Below, one piece after another: positions 19,250 to 28,301 of a DNA stretch of 64,000 nucleotides. How positions within the stretch are numbered: the first letter of the stretch is position 1; the number at the start of each line of letters is the position of its first letter. A model generated the notes under the pieces. It was not told where the DNA came from. It did not search any database and saw nothing but the letters and a program-made list of their open reading frames with translations. Origin of the DNA: an uncultured Granulosicoccaceae bacterium (GTDB taxonomy: Bacteria > Pseudomonadota > Gammaproteobacteria > Granulosicoccales > Granulosicoccaceae); assembly GCA_937951345.1 (NCBI GenBank), contig CALFCF010000068.1, positions 1 to 64,000 of the forward strand. The letters run 5' to 3'. The translations under genes were made by a program, and so were the position numbers.

Positions 19250-20095
19250 TCAGGTGTCTGCTACTGCAGCGCGCTTTACCTGTATCAAATGAATTCTGCG
19301 CGAATCCGCTGCCAGAATCTTGAAATCAAACCCTCCAATGACCACACTTTCGCCCGGCTTGGGCATATGCCCCAAATCAGCCATTAAAACCCCGCCGATA
19401 GTGTCGAATTCATCGTCGCTAAAATTCGCTTTCATGGTCTGATTAAACTCTTCGATAGGTGTAAGTGCCCGTACCGAATAACTGCCAGCTCCATGGTCAC
19501 GGATATTCTGGTCTTCGTCGGTATCGTGCTCGTCATCAATTTTGCCAACGATCTGTTCCAGGACATCTTCAATAGTGACCAAACCGGCAACGCCACCGTA
19601 CTCGTCGAAAACAATCGCCATATGATTTCTGTTAGAGCGAAATTCCTTTAACAGAACATTTAGCCGCTTTGTCTCAGGTTGAGAAACGTGAGGGCGCAGA
19701 ATACGTTCAATGTCAAACGACTGGCGATTATTGCTACTGTTGAAACGCAAAACATCCTTGGCGAGCAAAATTCCGACAACGTTATCTTTGTCTTCGTTAA
19801 TAACCGGGAAACGCGAATGCCCGGATTCAATGATGACCGGCAGCAGCTCTTCCAATTCGGCATCTTTTTCGACAACAACCATCTGTGCACGAGGGATCAT
19901 GATATCGCGCACCTGCATGTCGACCACGTTGAACACACCCTCGATCATTTGCAGCGTGTCCTGATCCAGAATTTCGCGCTTGCGTGCGTCTCGCAGCTCG
20001 TCAAGTAACTCGTCCCGATCCCTGGGCTCTCCGCCTATGGCGTTTACCAACCGGTTCATTAGCGACCGGCTGGTACTCTCCCCGTCTTCGTTCAT
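19250..20095 (-). CDS. corC: CorC/YbeX family CBS-domain protein
   Basis: A 281-residue cytosolic protein with two CBS domains and a C-terminal CorC/HlyC transporter-associated domain. Relatives are linked to magnesium and cobalt resistance and to ribosome-related functions. Typical sequences are VRDIMIPRAQMVVV, SGHSRFPVINEDKDNVVGIL, FDEYGGVAGLVTIEDVLEQIVG and DEFDTIGGVLMADLGHMPKPGE. It lies between ybeY and lnt as in E. coli, with short spacers. Confidence 0.93.
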   Translation of the reverse strand: MNEDGESTSRSLMNRLVNAIGGEPRDRDELLDELRDARKREILDQDTLQMIEGVFNVVDMQVRDIMIPRAQMVVVEKDAELEELLPVIIESGHSRFPVINEDKDNVVGILLAKDVLRFNSSNNRQSFDIERILRPHVSQPETKRLNVLLKEFRSNRNHMAIVFDEYGGVAGLVTIEDVLEQIVGKIDDEHDTDEDQNIRDHGAGSYSVRALTPIEEFNQTMKANFSDDEFDTIGGVLMADLGHMPKPGESVVIGGFDFKILAADSRRIHLIQVKRAAVADT

Positions 20096-20131
20096 ATGGT
20101 TTGTCTGGATTCCTGCAAAAAAACTATCGCG

Positions 20132-20839
20132 CTAGTCGATAGGGGTTGAGTGATTATAGGGGTTCTGAAAACCGAGATCCGACAGCAGCTGAACCTCTAC
20201 AGATTCCATACAGCTGGCAGCCGTATCACTTTGATGATCAAACCCCATTAAATGTAAGACGCCGTGCACGGTTAAATGTGCCCAGTGTGCTTCTGCGTTC
20301 TTGTGCTGCTCATGCGCTTCTTTGCTGATGACATCCCGGCAAAGAACGATATCGCCAAGTAACAAGTCCGGTCCTTCCCGGTCATCCTGCGAACGCTCAC
20401 CTGGCTGATCTGGCGGCGGATCTTCAGCGGCACCTTCAGTATGAAGCGCGTCAAACACTGATGTCCAGTCTTCATCACTTGTATCAATGCCCGGAAAGGA
20501 TAGTACGTTGGTAGCCTTATCTCGCCGGCGAAAATCACGGTTAAGCATCCGCATCTCGTCCGAGCCGGTTATCCTGACAGATAAACTCACAGTTCGGTTC
20601 TTTTGCTGTGCAGTCGTGACCGTGTCAACGACGTCATTGACAATCGACGGCCAGCCTGCCGATTGCTTGATGGAGTTGCTGGCATCCAGTACATAGTTGA
20701 ATGCAGAGTGAGCCGCGACACGAATTCCGGCACAAGAAATTCCAACAGTGTTGTCAGTGTTGATGGTGTCCTGAACTTCAAAAGACGAACAATCACTGGT
20801 GATTGAAATTTCGAGTTTCTGATTTGACGTTGAGATCAT
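20132..20839 (-). CDS. ybeY: Endoribonuclease YbeY, long form
   Basis: Zinc endoribonuclease acting in 16S rRNA 3' maturation and ribosome quality control. The metal site HLTVHGVLHLMGFDH is intact, and DFRRRDKATNVLSFPG is the conserved substrate-side strand. At 235 residues it is about 80 longer than usual. There is an N-terminal extension of roughly 60 residues before the fold begins (WPSIVNDV) and an acidic/proline-rich insertion of about 35 residues after LSFPG (EDPPPDQPGERSQDDREG). Both lie outside the catalytic core. It starts nine bases after phoH. Confidence 0.92.
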   Translation of the reverse strand: MISTSNQKLEISITSDCSSFEVQDTINTDNTVGISCAGIRVAAHSAFNYVLDASNSIKQSAGWPSIVNDVVDTVTTAQQKNRTVSLSVRITGSDEMRMLNRDFRRRDKATNVLSFPGIDTSDEDWTSVFDALHTEGAAEDPPPDQPGERSQDDREGPDLLLGDIVLCRDVISKEAHEQHKNAEAHWAHLTVHGVLHLMGFDHQSDTAASCMESVEVQLLSDLGFQNPYNHSTPID

Positions 20840-20848
20840 TCAGCACGC

Positions 20849-21859
20849 TCAAGTGCGGGACCCGTCGCCTTGTTGATCATGTTGTTCAGATGACGCCGCT
20901 TTCTCTTCAGACAATTCATAGGCAGAGACGATGCGTTGCACCAGTGGGTGGCGTACAACATCGGTTGCATTGAAGTGACAGAATCCTATGCCTTCGACGT
21001 CACCAAGAACACGCTGTACGTGTTTCAGTCCTGATAATGTGTTACGCGGTAAATCAATCTGCGTTGTATCGCCGGTCACAATCGCCTTTGAACCAAACCC
21101 GATACGTGTCAGAAACATTTTCATCTGCTCGACGGTTGTATTTTGCGCCTCATCCATAATTACGCATGAATGATTGAGCGTACGCCCACGCATGTATGCC
21201 AGCGGCGCTATTTCAATCACATTGCGCTCAACCAGTTTGCCGACTTTATCAATACCCATAAACTCATAGAGCGCATCATAGATAGGACGCAGATAGGGAT
21301 CTACTTTCTGCATCAGATCACCCGGCAAAAAACCCAGCCGCTCACCCGCCTCGACTGCAGGTCGAACGAGCACTAGACGCTGGACCTGATCGGATTCGAG
21401 CATCTCAACTGCAGCGGCAACTGCCAGATAGGTTTTTCCCGTACCCGCCGGACCTATACCGAATGTCAGATCAACATCGCGAATACTGTTGACGTATTTC
21501 ACCTGCCGTTTGCCACGACAGGTGATGGTTGCCTTACGCGTCACTAAGCGAGTGGCACCGGACGCATCGTTTTCGTCTGATGCATCGTTTAACGCGTGCA
21601 TACCGGCGTCCTGCAGGTATAGATGCACACGTTCCGGAGAAAGGGATTCACTGGTGGTTGCTGCATAAAGGTGTTTAAGTAATTTACGGGCATTCGCTAT
21701 ATTTCGGGTATCACCACTGAGACGGAATAATTCACCGCGATTGCTGACCTCGACACTGAGCCTGGTCTCAATTTGTTTCAGGTGTTCGTCAAATTTGCCA
21801 CAAAGGTTGGCAAGGCGTTGGTTATCTGGTGGCGCCAGCCGAAATTCAACGTCAGGCAT
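20849..21859 (-). CDS. phoH: PhoH-like ATPase
   Basis: A 336-residue PhoH/YbeZ family P-loop ATPase thought to work with YbeY in RNA metabolism. Walker A is GPAGTGKTYLAVAAAVE. VIMDEAQNTTVEQMKMFLTR is Walker B with sensor, and TGDTTQIDLP is also conserved. The N-terminus (about residues 1-110) resembles the small RNA-binding segment of the family. The operon order miaB-phoH-ybeY-corC-lnt is retained. Confidence 0.93.
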   Translation of the reverse strand: MPDVEFRLAPPDNQRLANLCGKFDEHLKQIETRLSVEVSNRGELFRLSGDTRNIANARKLLKHLYAATTSESLSPERVHLYLQDAGMHALNDASDENDASGATRLVTRKATITCRGKRQVKYVNSIRDVDLTFGIGPAGTGKTYLAVAAAVEMLESDQVQRLVLVRPAVEAGERLGFLPGDLMQKVDPYLRPIYDALYEFMGIDKVGKLVERNVIEIAPLAYMRGRTLNHSCVIMDEAQNTTVEQMKMFLTRIGFGSKAIVTGDTTQIDLPRNTLSGLKHVQRVLGDVEGIGFCHFNATDVVRHPLVQRIVSAYELSEEKAASSEQHDQQGDGSRT

Positions 21860-21952
21860 TCAGACTCACCGGTTGGAGGGTAGATGTCATATAAAAGGCG
21901 TTTCGTACTCCGAAAAAGGACAGTATATCGCTACCTGTGATCAATGCATGTG

Positions 21953-21990
21953 TTGCACAAGCAGTACCAAGTGCATCAGACCTTGTGCAA
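21953..21990. repeat. Inverted repeat between miaB and phoH
   Basis: TTGCACAAG (21953-21961) and CTTGTGCAA (21982-21990) are perfect inverted copies separated by 20 bases. They lie in the 212-base spacer between miaB and phoH. There is no U-tract, so it could be an mRNA hairpin or a protein-binding site rather than a terminator. Confidence 0.5.
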
Positions 21991-22071
21991 TATTGCATTG
22001 TCTAAGAGCACAATGGCACATGACAGCCGGCACTTGCCTTTGAAAACCCATCAAACCCGCATCGCAGCATA

Positions 22072-23457
22072 CTACGTTGTACCATTGAGCTCGCCGCGCA
22101 GTGAATTCGGCAATGCTTTTGTGATCCGCAATTCAACAAGCTGACCGGCAAGTGCTGACGGGAGCGACTCATCAGAGCCTTCACGGACTGTCCCACTCGA
22201 CCTGTATTCTTCGGGTACTGCAAAATTAACCACACGGTTATTCTCGGTGCGACCACAGAGTTCATCAGCATCCTTTCGAGACGGGCCCTCGACCAGTACT
22301 CTCTGCGTGTGACCGACCATACGCCGGCTGATGGCACTGGCCTGTTGGTTTATTAATCCCTGCAGTTTTTGTAGTCGTTGTTTTTTCTCATCCAACGAAA
22401 CCGGGTCGGCCAGACTGGCGGCAGGGGTACCCGGTCGCGCACTGAAGATAAAACTGAATGACTGATCAAAACCAATGTCTTCGATCAACGCCATCGTCTG
22501 ATCGAAATCCTGTTGCGTCTCCCCCGGGAAACCCACAATGAAATCAGACGACAGGCAAATGTTTGGGCGAACCTGACGTAGTTTACGAATGATTGATTTG
22601 TATTCGAGCACTGTGTGCCCGCGCTTCATCGCAGCAAGAATACGGTCAGAGCCACTCTGTACCGGCAGGTGTAGAAAATCGACCAACTCAGGAACATCGG
22701 CATAGACTTGAATCAGGTTTTCGTTAAATTCAACCGGATGCGATGTGGTGAAACGAATTCGCTCAATACCGTCAACCGCTGCGACGTATCGAATGAGTTC
22801 TGCCAGATCAGCGATACCATCGTCATGGGTTGCGCCACGGTAGGCGTTAACGTTTTGGCCAAGTAAATGGATTTCACGCACACCCTGCTCCGCCAGCATC
22901 ACAACCTCCGCTATGATGTCGTCGAGTGGGCGACTGACTTCTTCGCCGCGCGTGTAAGGCACTACACAAAAGCTGCAGTACTTACTGCACCCTTCAATAA
23001 TCGATACGAAAGCGGTCGCGCCTTCAGCGCGTGGTTCAGGCAGGTTATCGAATTTCTCGATCTCGGGAAACGAAATATCAACCTGGGGCTTGCCGCTTTG
23101 CTCTCTGTTGCGTAACAACTCGGGCAAGCGATGCAGTGTTTGAGGCCCGAAGACGAGATCCACAAACGGCGCCCGCTGATTGATGGCATCACCTTCCTGA
23201 GAAGCCACACACCCCGCAACCCCGATGACAACGTCTTTTCTCAGATCTTTTAACGGCCGCCAACGCCCGAGCTCTGAAAACACTTTCTCTTGGGCTTTCT
23301 CCCGGATAGAACAGGTATTGAGCAGCAGAATATCGGCATCCGCCGGATCCTGGGTTAATTCCGTAGGCGTGTCCGCGTCGAGTACGTCCAGCATCTTGGC
23401 TGAATCATACTCATTCATCTGACAGCCATGCGTTTTGATAAATACTTTTCTTGCCAT
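22072..23457 (-). CDS. miaB: tRNA-2-methylthio-N6-dimethylallyladenosine synthase
   Basis: Radical-SAM methylthiotransferase modifying A37 of tRNAs. The ATG at 23457 gives 461 residues and the family N-terminus [19 protein letters not shown]; a GTG form from 23487 adds ten unconserved residues. Three cysteines of the auxiliary cluster are seen in [18 protein letters not shown] and GVAGCVASQ. The radical-SAM motif is [22 protein letters not shown] domain follows at the C-terminus ([20 protein letters not shown]). It is the first gene of the lnt cluster. Confidence 0.96.
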   Translation of the reverse strand: MARKVFIKTHGCQMNEYDSAKMLDVLDADTPTELTQDPADADILLLNTCSIREKAQEKVFSELGRWRPLKDLRKDVVIGVAGCVASQEGDAINQRAPFVDLVFGPQTLHRLPELLRNREQSGKPQVDISFPEIEKFDNLPEPRAEGATAFVSIIEGCSKYCSFCVVPYTRGEEVSRPLDDIIAEVVMLAEQGVREIHLLGQNVNAYRGATHDDGIADLAELIRYVAAVDGIERIRFTTSHPVEFNENLIQVYADVPELVDFLHLPVQSGSDRILAAMKRGHTVLEYKSIIRKLRQVRPNICLSSDFIVGFPGETQQDFDQTMALIEDIGFDQSFSFIFSARPGTPAASLADPVSLDEKKQRLQKLQGLINQQASAISRRMVGHTQRVLVEGPSRKDADELCGRTENNRVVNFAVPEEYRSSGTVREGSDESLPSALAGQLVELRITKALPNSLRGELNGTT

Positions 23458-23588
23458 TGGCGGCGAGAATACACGGTCTCCGTGCACCTGTCATCGCGAA
23501 TACCCGGTCAACTGGCAGATTCGGAATCTGTGGCAATCATCATCGTGGTAGCGACTACCCGGCATACAAGTCAAGCGGCCAAGGCGGT

Positions 23589-23605
23589 CTGCATAGACTG
23601 TTGCA
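23589..23605 (+). repeat. Copy of dispersed repeat CTGCATAGACTGTTGCA
   Basis: This 17-mer is repeated exactly, inverted, at 61139-61155, and with one mismatch at 60958-60974. Chance recurrence of a 17-mer in 64 kb is very unlikely. The flanks are only loosely similar (GCAAGCGGTCGCGGAAG here against GCAGCTTGTTTGCAAAG there). Confidence 0.55.
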
Positions 23606-23813
23606 AGCGGTCGCGGAAGCGCACCAGACTGTCTGCATGACTCGCTGTTTGGTCATATTTTTGACCATTATCCCCACCTCACCTATCCGGCTGCCGGCCT
23701 GCAATCGCAGACAGCCTCGGTATAACCGCAGGTTGCCGGGGTGGCGCAACACTCTGTGCAGTCAATTTAAAAGCACGAGAGGATGACCATCATTGCAATC
23801 GTTGTATTTAATA

Positions 23814-23978
23814 TTTAATGTCTCTAAAGTAACCACCTGATCCGAACGCTACAAAGACATTAAATGAAGGAATTTATGATATTATTAGTAATATATTACT
23901 ATTTTTATAAAATTTAGATTGAAGATGTTTTCTTCTCAGCATCGACACAGATATTTATTAAAATTTAATGTCTATAAA
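23814..23978 (+). promoter_or_regulatory. Three TTTAATGTCT motifs upstream of the cysD fusion gene
   Basis: TTTAATGTCTCTAAA is at 23814-23828, the inverted copy AGACATTAAA at 23855-23864 and TTTAATGTCTATAAA at 23964-23978. The two direct copies start exactly 150 bases apart. The region is AT-rich and lies 65-230 bases before the GTG start. This is the layout of an operator cluster allowing looping. The bound protein is unknown; a CysB-type regulator or the HTH domain encoded by the downstream gene itself are candidates. Confidence 0.5.
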
Positions 23979-24043
23979 ATCAATTGTATTGAGTATCGCT
24001 CTGTGAATTATGGAAAACCGTTAAAACGAGGATTCTCCTGGCA

Positions 24044-25885
24044 GTGACTGAGACCTCCCCCGATACCAAGAGCCTCGCATCAGGTAATGCAGCACTACAG
24101 GAGAGACGCTTGCAGGCCGTGCGCATGCGACTGGAAGGAAAGAAGCTCGCAGATATCAGCTCAGCTGTAGGTCTCAGCCAACCCACCATTATCAGCGCGC
24201 ACAAAGCATTTCTCGCCGGTGGCTGGCCAGCGGTCAATCAGTCGCGCAGAGGCAGAACCGCGGGCAGCGGGTCACTCAGCGATGCCGATGGTCATTTACG
24301 TGCTCTGCTTAGCCGCACGCGACCAGAATCAGCGTCAAAAGCAGCAAAACTGTGGACTGCTGCTCTGCTCACAAGCTGGCTCAGTGAGCATCACGACATT
24401 ACTATCACGCGCAAAACTGCAGGTCGGCAGATCATCCACTGGCAGTTGGCAGCGCCTGCTTTTGCAGAAGGCGAAAGCGCTCAGCGAAGTAAATTACCAA
24501 CATTCAGGTTAGCTGTTGTACAGCATGCGGATTACATGCTGTTTGCGACAAAAGATGCTCGTCGTCAACCGTTATGGCTGCATCAACACGGCAGTCTTAG
24601 TCGGCGCATGACGCTGGACTTTCTTGACAGGCTACTGGAGCACGCAGGAAAACCCTTCATGCTGCTGATTAACGGGATCAACATCAGCAGTGACCCAGTA
24701 CTAACGCAATGGTTTAGCGATCACCGGTGTGAATGGCAGCAGGCAAAACTGGCGACAACCCATTCAGCCAGGTCGCCAGTTCCTGCGACAGGAAAAGCAC
24801 GAACGATTCTTGCAGAAACACAATCACTAGATACACCTTTTGTCGAAGCAGCGGGTTCGTCAGCCGCCCCGTCAAAACAGAAATTAACAGCACATGCACC
24901 TGGCCCTGGCCCTGGCCCTGGCAAAACGGAGAAACATTCAGTGAATGCCAACAGCAATCAAGCCATCAATGATGACAAAGCACCACTCGTCTTCGATCAC
25001 CTGCATAGGCTCGAAGCGGAAAGCATACGTGTGATTCGCGAGGCAATCGCTGAGGGTGTTAACCCGGTGATGCTGTTTTCAATGGGCAAGGACAGTATCG
25101 TATTGTTGCATCTGGCAAAAAAGGCCTGCTATCCCGCGCCACTTCCATTTCCACTACTTCACATCGATACACAGTGGAAGTTTCATGCGATGTATGAATT
25201 CCGTGACAACGTTATTGCAAACGAGGATGTCAATTTCCTTGTTCATGCCAACAATACCGGTATAGAACAGCAGGTGAATCCGCTAACGCATGGTGCCGAG
25301 TTACACACGTCTATTATGAAAACCGATGCGCTGAAGCAAGCCATCGACAAACACGGTTTCGATATAGCCCTTGCCGGTAGCCGACGTGATGAAGAAGCAT
25401 CACGGAGCAAAGAAAGAATATTCTCGTTTCGAAACGAGAAGCATCAATGGGATCCGAAAAACCAACGACCAGAAGTCTGGAATCTTTACAACACGATGGT
25501 CAAGCCCGGCGAAACACTGCGAGCTTACCCGTTATCGAATTGGACTGAAATTGACATCTGGGAGTATATCCAGCGCGAATCGATAGCTATTCCATCGCTC
25601 TACTTCGCTGCTGAGCGACCCACTGTTGAACGTGATGGCATGTTGATCATGGTCGATGATGAACGGTTACCGTTGCAGGACGGCGAAGTCCCTATGATGC
25701 GACAGGTTCGTTTTCGCTCGCTGGGTTGCTATCCGTTAACCGGTGCTTTCGAATCCACCGCGGCAACTGTGCCAGACATAATCAATGAAATACGCAAATC
25801 CGAGCTGACAGAACGCAGTGCCCGATTGAATGCACACTTAACAAGTTCAGCAATGGAAAAGAAGAAAATAGAGGGTTACTTTTGA
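24044..25885 (+). CDS. cysD: HTH/transposase-like domain fused to sulfate adenylyltransferase subunit 2 (CysD)
   Basis: The C-terminal part (about residues 315-613) is a complete Cys[13 protein letters not shown], the PP-loop [62 protein letters not shown] and the usual C-terminus KKKIEGYF. With CysN it makes adenylyl sulfate from sulfate and ATP. CysD is normally about 300 residues. Here about 240 residues precede it: a helix-turn-helix (residues 34-56, [15 protein letters not shown]) with following winged part, then a segment (151-236) resembling an IS630-type DDE domain without the catalytic acids. A flexible linker with PGPGPGPG (286-293) joins them. GTG start, GAGGA 11 bases upstream. 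It overlaps cysNC by one base. Confidence 0.9.
   Translation: MTETSPDTKSLASGNAALQERRLQAVRMRLEGKKLADISSAVGLSQPTIISAHKAFLAGGWPAVNQSRRGRTAGSGSLSDADGHLRALLSRTRPESASKAAKLWTAALLTSWLSEHHDITITRKTAGRQIIHWQLAAPAFAEGESAQRSKLPTFRLAVVQHADYMLFATKDARRQPLWLHQHGSLSRRMTLDFLDRLLEHAGKPFMLLINGINISSDPVLTQWFSDHRCEWQQAKLATTHSARSPVPATGKARTILAETQSLDTPFVEAAGSSAAPSKQKLTAHAPGPGPGPGKTEKHSVNANSNQAINDDKAPLVFDHLHRLEAESIRVIREAIAEGVNPVMLFSMGKDSIVLLHLAKKACYPAPLPFPLLHIDTQWKFHAMYEFRDNVIANEDVNFLVHANNTGIEQQVNPLTHGAELHTSIMKTDALKQAIDKHGFDIALAGSRRDEEASRSKERIFSFRNEKHQWDPKNQRPEVWNLYNTMVKPGETLRAYPLSNWTEIDIWEYIQRESIAIPSLYFAAERPTVERDGMLIMVDDERLPLQDGEVPMMRQVRFRSLGCYPLTGAFESTAATVPDIINEIRKSELTERSARLNAHLTSSAMEKKKIEGYF
24899..24922 (+). repeat. 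CCTGGC hexanucleotide repeat, four copies
   Basis: In-frame 6-bp repeat encoding PGPGPGPG in the linker between the HTH/transposase-like part and the CysD domain. Copy-number change would lengthen or shorten the linker in two-residue steps without shifting the frame. Confidence 0.9.
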
Positions 25886-27795
25886 TGCGATCCACAGCAG
25901 TAAAATTGGTAGATGTCAGTGCTTCAGCAGAGAGTGTTGGTAAAAAGACGCTTTTACATTTAATTACCTGCGGTAGTGTCGACGACGGTAAAAGTACGTT
26001 GCTCGGCCGTCTACTGCAGGAGACCGACTCTCTGCCGCAAGATGAACTGGAGAGATTGACCGACGATTCGCGCAAGTTCGGTACGCAAGGAAACGCCACC
26101 GATTTCGCGTTGTTGTCTGACGGACTCAGCGCCGAGCGGCAGCAAGGTATCACCATTGATGTCGCCTATCGCTTCTTTTCCACAACCACCCGTAAGTTCG
26201 TCGTTGCCGATACACCGGGGCACGAACAATATACGCGCAACATGGTTTCGGGTGCCGCATCAGCAGATGCAGCGCTGTTGTTGGTCGATGCCAGAAATGG
26301 TCTAAGCAAGCAATCTCTGCGGCACAGCTATCTGGTTGGATTGTTAGGTGTTCGACACCTGGTGTTGGCTGTCAACAAGATGGATCTGGTTTCATACTCT
26401 GAAACAGTATTCAACCAGATCGTCGAGACCTTTCAACAATACGCCAAAAATGCCGGTATCGACGTCATCACTGCAGTACCTGTTTCTGCGTTGCACGGCG
26501 ACAACATTACCGAGCGCAGCGCCAACATGCCTTGGTATCACGGATCAACCATCCTGTCATGCCTGGAAACATTGCCTGTAGAACCTGAAGCGGCACGCGA
26601 ACTTCCCTTTCGTATGGCTGTTCAATGGGTAAATCGCCCAAACATGGATTTCCGTGGATATGCAGGCACAGTGAGTAGCGGTGAAGTGCGCAGCGGTGAC
26701 ACGGTGCGGATACAACCATCAGGTAAACCGGCAACAGTAGATAAAATTGTCACCGCTGATGGCGATCTGGAACTTGCCGTCGCCGGTCAGTCGATCACGT
26801 TAACAATGACTGAAGAGATCGATGTTTCACGCGGCGATGTGATATCCACTACAGATGAACCTGCCAGTACTGCTGACCAGTTTGAATGCAGCATTATCTG
26901 GATGGATGAAAGCGCTATGCTCGCCGGGCGCCCTTACGTCATGAAAATCGGTACGCAACAAACCGGTGCGACGATAACGGATATCAAGCATGAAATTAAT
27001 GTCACTACGCTTGAGCAGACTGCAGCAAAACAGCTTGAGCAAAATGCTATCGGTATCTGCAATTTAAGCACTGATCGCCAGATTGCATTTGATGCATTCA
27101 AAGACAACCGGGACACCGGTGGCTTTATCCTGATTGACAAATTAACCAATCAGACGGTTGGCATTGGAATGCTGAACTTTGCACTGCGTCGTTCAGATAA
27201 TATTCACATGCAGGCAGTCGATGTTGACAAGGGCGCACGCTCAGAGCTTAAAAGTCAAAAAGCCTGCATACTCTGGTTTACCGGTTTGTCAGGTGCAGGT
27301 AAGTCAACCATTGCGAATATCGTTGAGCGTAAATTAGCCAAACAAGGGCGCCATACCTATTTGCTGGACGGTGACAATGTGCGTCACGGGTTAAACAAAG
27401 ATCTTGGCTTTACTGATGCTGACCGGGTTGAAAACATTCGGCGTATCGGGGAAGTGGCAGGACTGATGGTCGACAGCGGCTTGATCGTACTATCAGCTTT
27501 TATCTCACCCTTCCGGTCAGAGCGTCAGATGGCGAGAAATCTGGTTGATGATGATGAATTTCTGGAAGTGTATGTCGAGACCCCGCTTTCAATCGCGGAA
27601 GAGCGTGACCCCAAAGGCTTGTATAAAAAGGCCCGGCGCGGCGAACTGAAAAACTTTACGGGTATCGATTCACCTTATGAGCCGCCCGAGACACCGGAGA
27701 TTCTTGTCAATACGGCGTCGCACACCGCCGAGCAGGCAGCCGAACGTGTGATTCTGGAGCTGCGAAAAAAAGGCATCATTGGTGAAAGTGATTAA
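25885..27795 (+). CDS. cysNC: Bifunctional sulfate adenylyltransferase subunit 1 / adenylylsulfate kinase
   Basis: Fusion of the GTPase subunit of ATP sulfurylase (CysN, residues 1-450) with APS kinase (CysC, about 455-636), so one polypeptide takes APS on to PAPS. CysN motifs are [15 protein letters not shown] (G1), [13 protein letters not shown] (G3) and NKMDLV (G4), followed by EF-Tu-like beta-barrels. CysC has the P-loop GLSGAGKST at 467-475, then [15 protein letters not shown], the FISPFRSER motif and [13 protein letters not shown]. The ATG at 25885 shares its A with the cysD TGA stop, with GAGGG upstream. The TTG at 25882 is less likely. Confidence 0.95.
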   Translation: MRSTAVKLVDVSASAESVGKKTLLHLITCGSVDDGKSTLLGRLLQETDSLPQDELERLTDDSRKFGTQGNATDFALLSDGLSAERQQGITIDVAYRFFSTTTRKFVVADTPGHEQYTRNMVSGAASADAALLLVDARNGLSKQSLRHSYLVGLLGVRHLVLAVNKMDLVSYSETVFNQIVETFQQYAKNAGIDVITAVPVSALHGDNITERSANMPWYHGSTILSCLETLPVEPEAARELPFRMAVQWVNRPNMDFRGYAGTVSSGEVRSGDTVRIQPSGKPATVDKIVTADGDLELAVAGQSITLTMTEEIDVSRGDVISTTDEPASTADQFECSIIWMDESAMLAGRPYVMKIGTQQTGATITDIKHEINVTTLEQTAAKQLEQNAIGICNLSTDRQIAFDAFKDNRDTGGFILIDKLTNQTVGIGMLNFALRRSDNIHMQAVDVDKGARSELKSQKACILWFTGLSGAGKSTIANIVERKLAKQGRHTYLLDGDNVRHGLNKDLGFTDADRVENIRRIGEVAGLMVDSGLIVLSAFISPFRSERQMARNLVDDDEFLEVYVETPLSIAEERDPKGLYKKARRGELKNFTGIDSPYEPPETPEILVNTASHTAEQAAERVILELRKKGIIGESD

Positions 27796-27805
27796 CACAA
27801 TTCGA

Positions 27806-27880
27806 TAAATGGTTTAACGCTAAACGATTTAATACCAAATGATTTAATACTAAATGATTTGATACCGAATGATTTGATCA
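27806..27880 (-). repeat. 15-bp tandem repeat, five copies, reaching a stop codon
   Basis: Units start at 27806, 27821, 27836, 27851 and 27866, with consensus TAAATGATTTAATAC; the first is the most diverged. The last unit contains the TGA stop of the nitrile hydratase accessory gene (27878-27880). The array fills the convergent spacer after cysNC and is very AT-rich. No terminator hairpin with a U-tract is seen, so the array may be the only spacer structure. Confidence 0.85.
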
Positions 27881-28273
27881 ATCCCGATCGATAACTATCG
27901 GCTCACCATGCGGCGTATGCAACGCCGCATCGTGCCAGCGTTTTTGTAAGTCGGTAAGTTCATTGCTATACGCAAGTTTGCAGTCAACAAGAATACGCTC
28001 CAGCGCATTTAACCAGTGCAGGTAGTAGGTATCACCGTTGTCCGGATCACCGGCTGCCTGCGCGCGTGCAATCTCATTACCCAAGGTTGCAGACCACTGC
28101 GACCATTCAAATAATCCCTGTTGGTGTAGCTCAACCACCATAGCAAACACCTGTGCATGCCAGGGTTCGGCAAAAACCGGTTCGCCATCGTGTTGAGGCA
28201 GTTCTGCATGGCGCTGAACAAGTGCGCTGATATTTTCTGATACCTTCGGATCAGTTGTATTTGTTATCGTCAC
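27878..28273 (-). CDS. Nitrile hydratase accessory protein
   Basis: A 131-residue protein of the nitrile hydratase accessory/activator family, related to the N-terminal half of the beta subunit (EPWHAQVFAMVVELHQQGLFEWSQW and YYLHWLNALERILVDCKL). Such proteins act as self-subunit-swapping chaperones that help load the metal into the alpha subunit. It is the third gene of alpha-beta-accessory, starts at GTG 28 bases after the beta gene, and its stop lies in the 15-bp tandem repeat. Confidence 0.85.
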   Translation of the reverse strand: MTITNTTDPKVSENISALVQRHAELPQHDGEPVFAEPWHAQVFAMVVELHQQGLFEWSQWSATLGNEIARAQAAGDPDNGDTYYLHWLNALERILVDCKLAYSNELTDLQKRWHDAALHTPHGEPIVIDRD

Positions 28274-28301
28274 GATTGCACCCTACCTACCATCAATACC
28301 A

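Larger units (their letters stand above)
23458..24043. other. Intergenic region between miaB and the cysD fusion gene
   Basis: About 586 bases separating divergent genes. The miaB-proximal half is GC-balanced and contains the dispersed 17-mer CTGCATAGACTGTTGCA (23589-23605), inside a short minus-strand frame without a start codon (reads SLVRFRDRLQQSMQTALAA before TGA). The cysD-proximal half (23800-24010) is strongly AT-rich and carries three copies of TTTAATGTCT. No tRNA or intrinsic terminator was recognised. Confidence 0.5.

Noticed and set aside
23540..23640. tRNA-like sequence upstream of miaB.
   Set aside because: Some stem-like GC blocks exist, but there is no TTCGA loop, anticodon arm or acceptor pairing.
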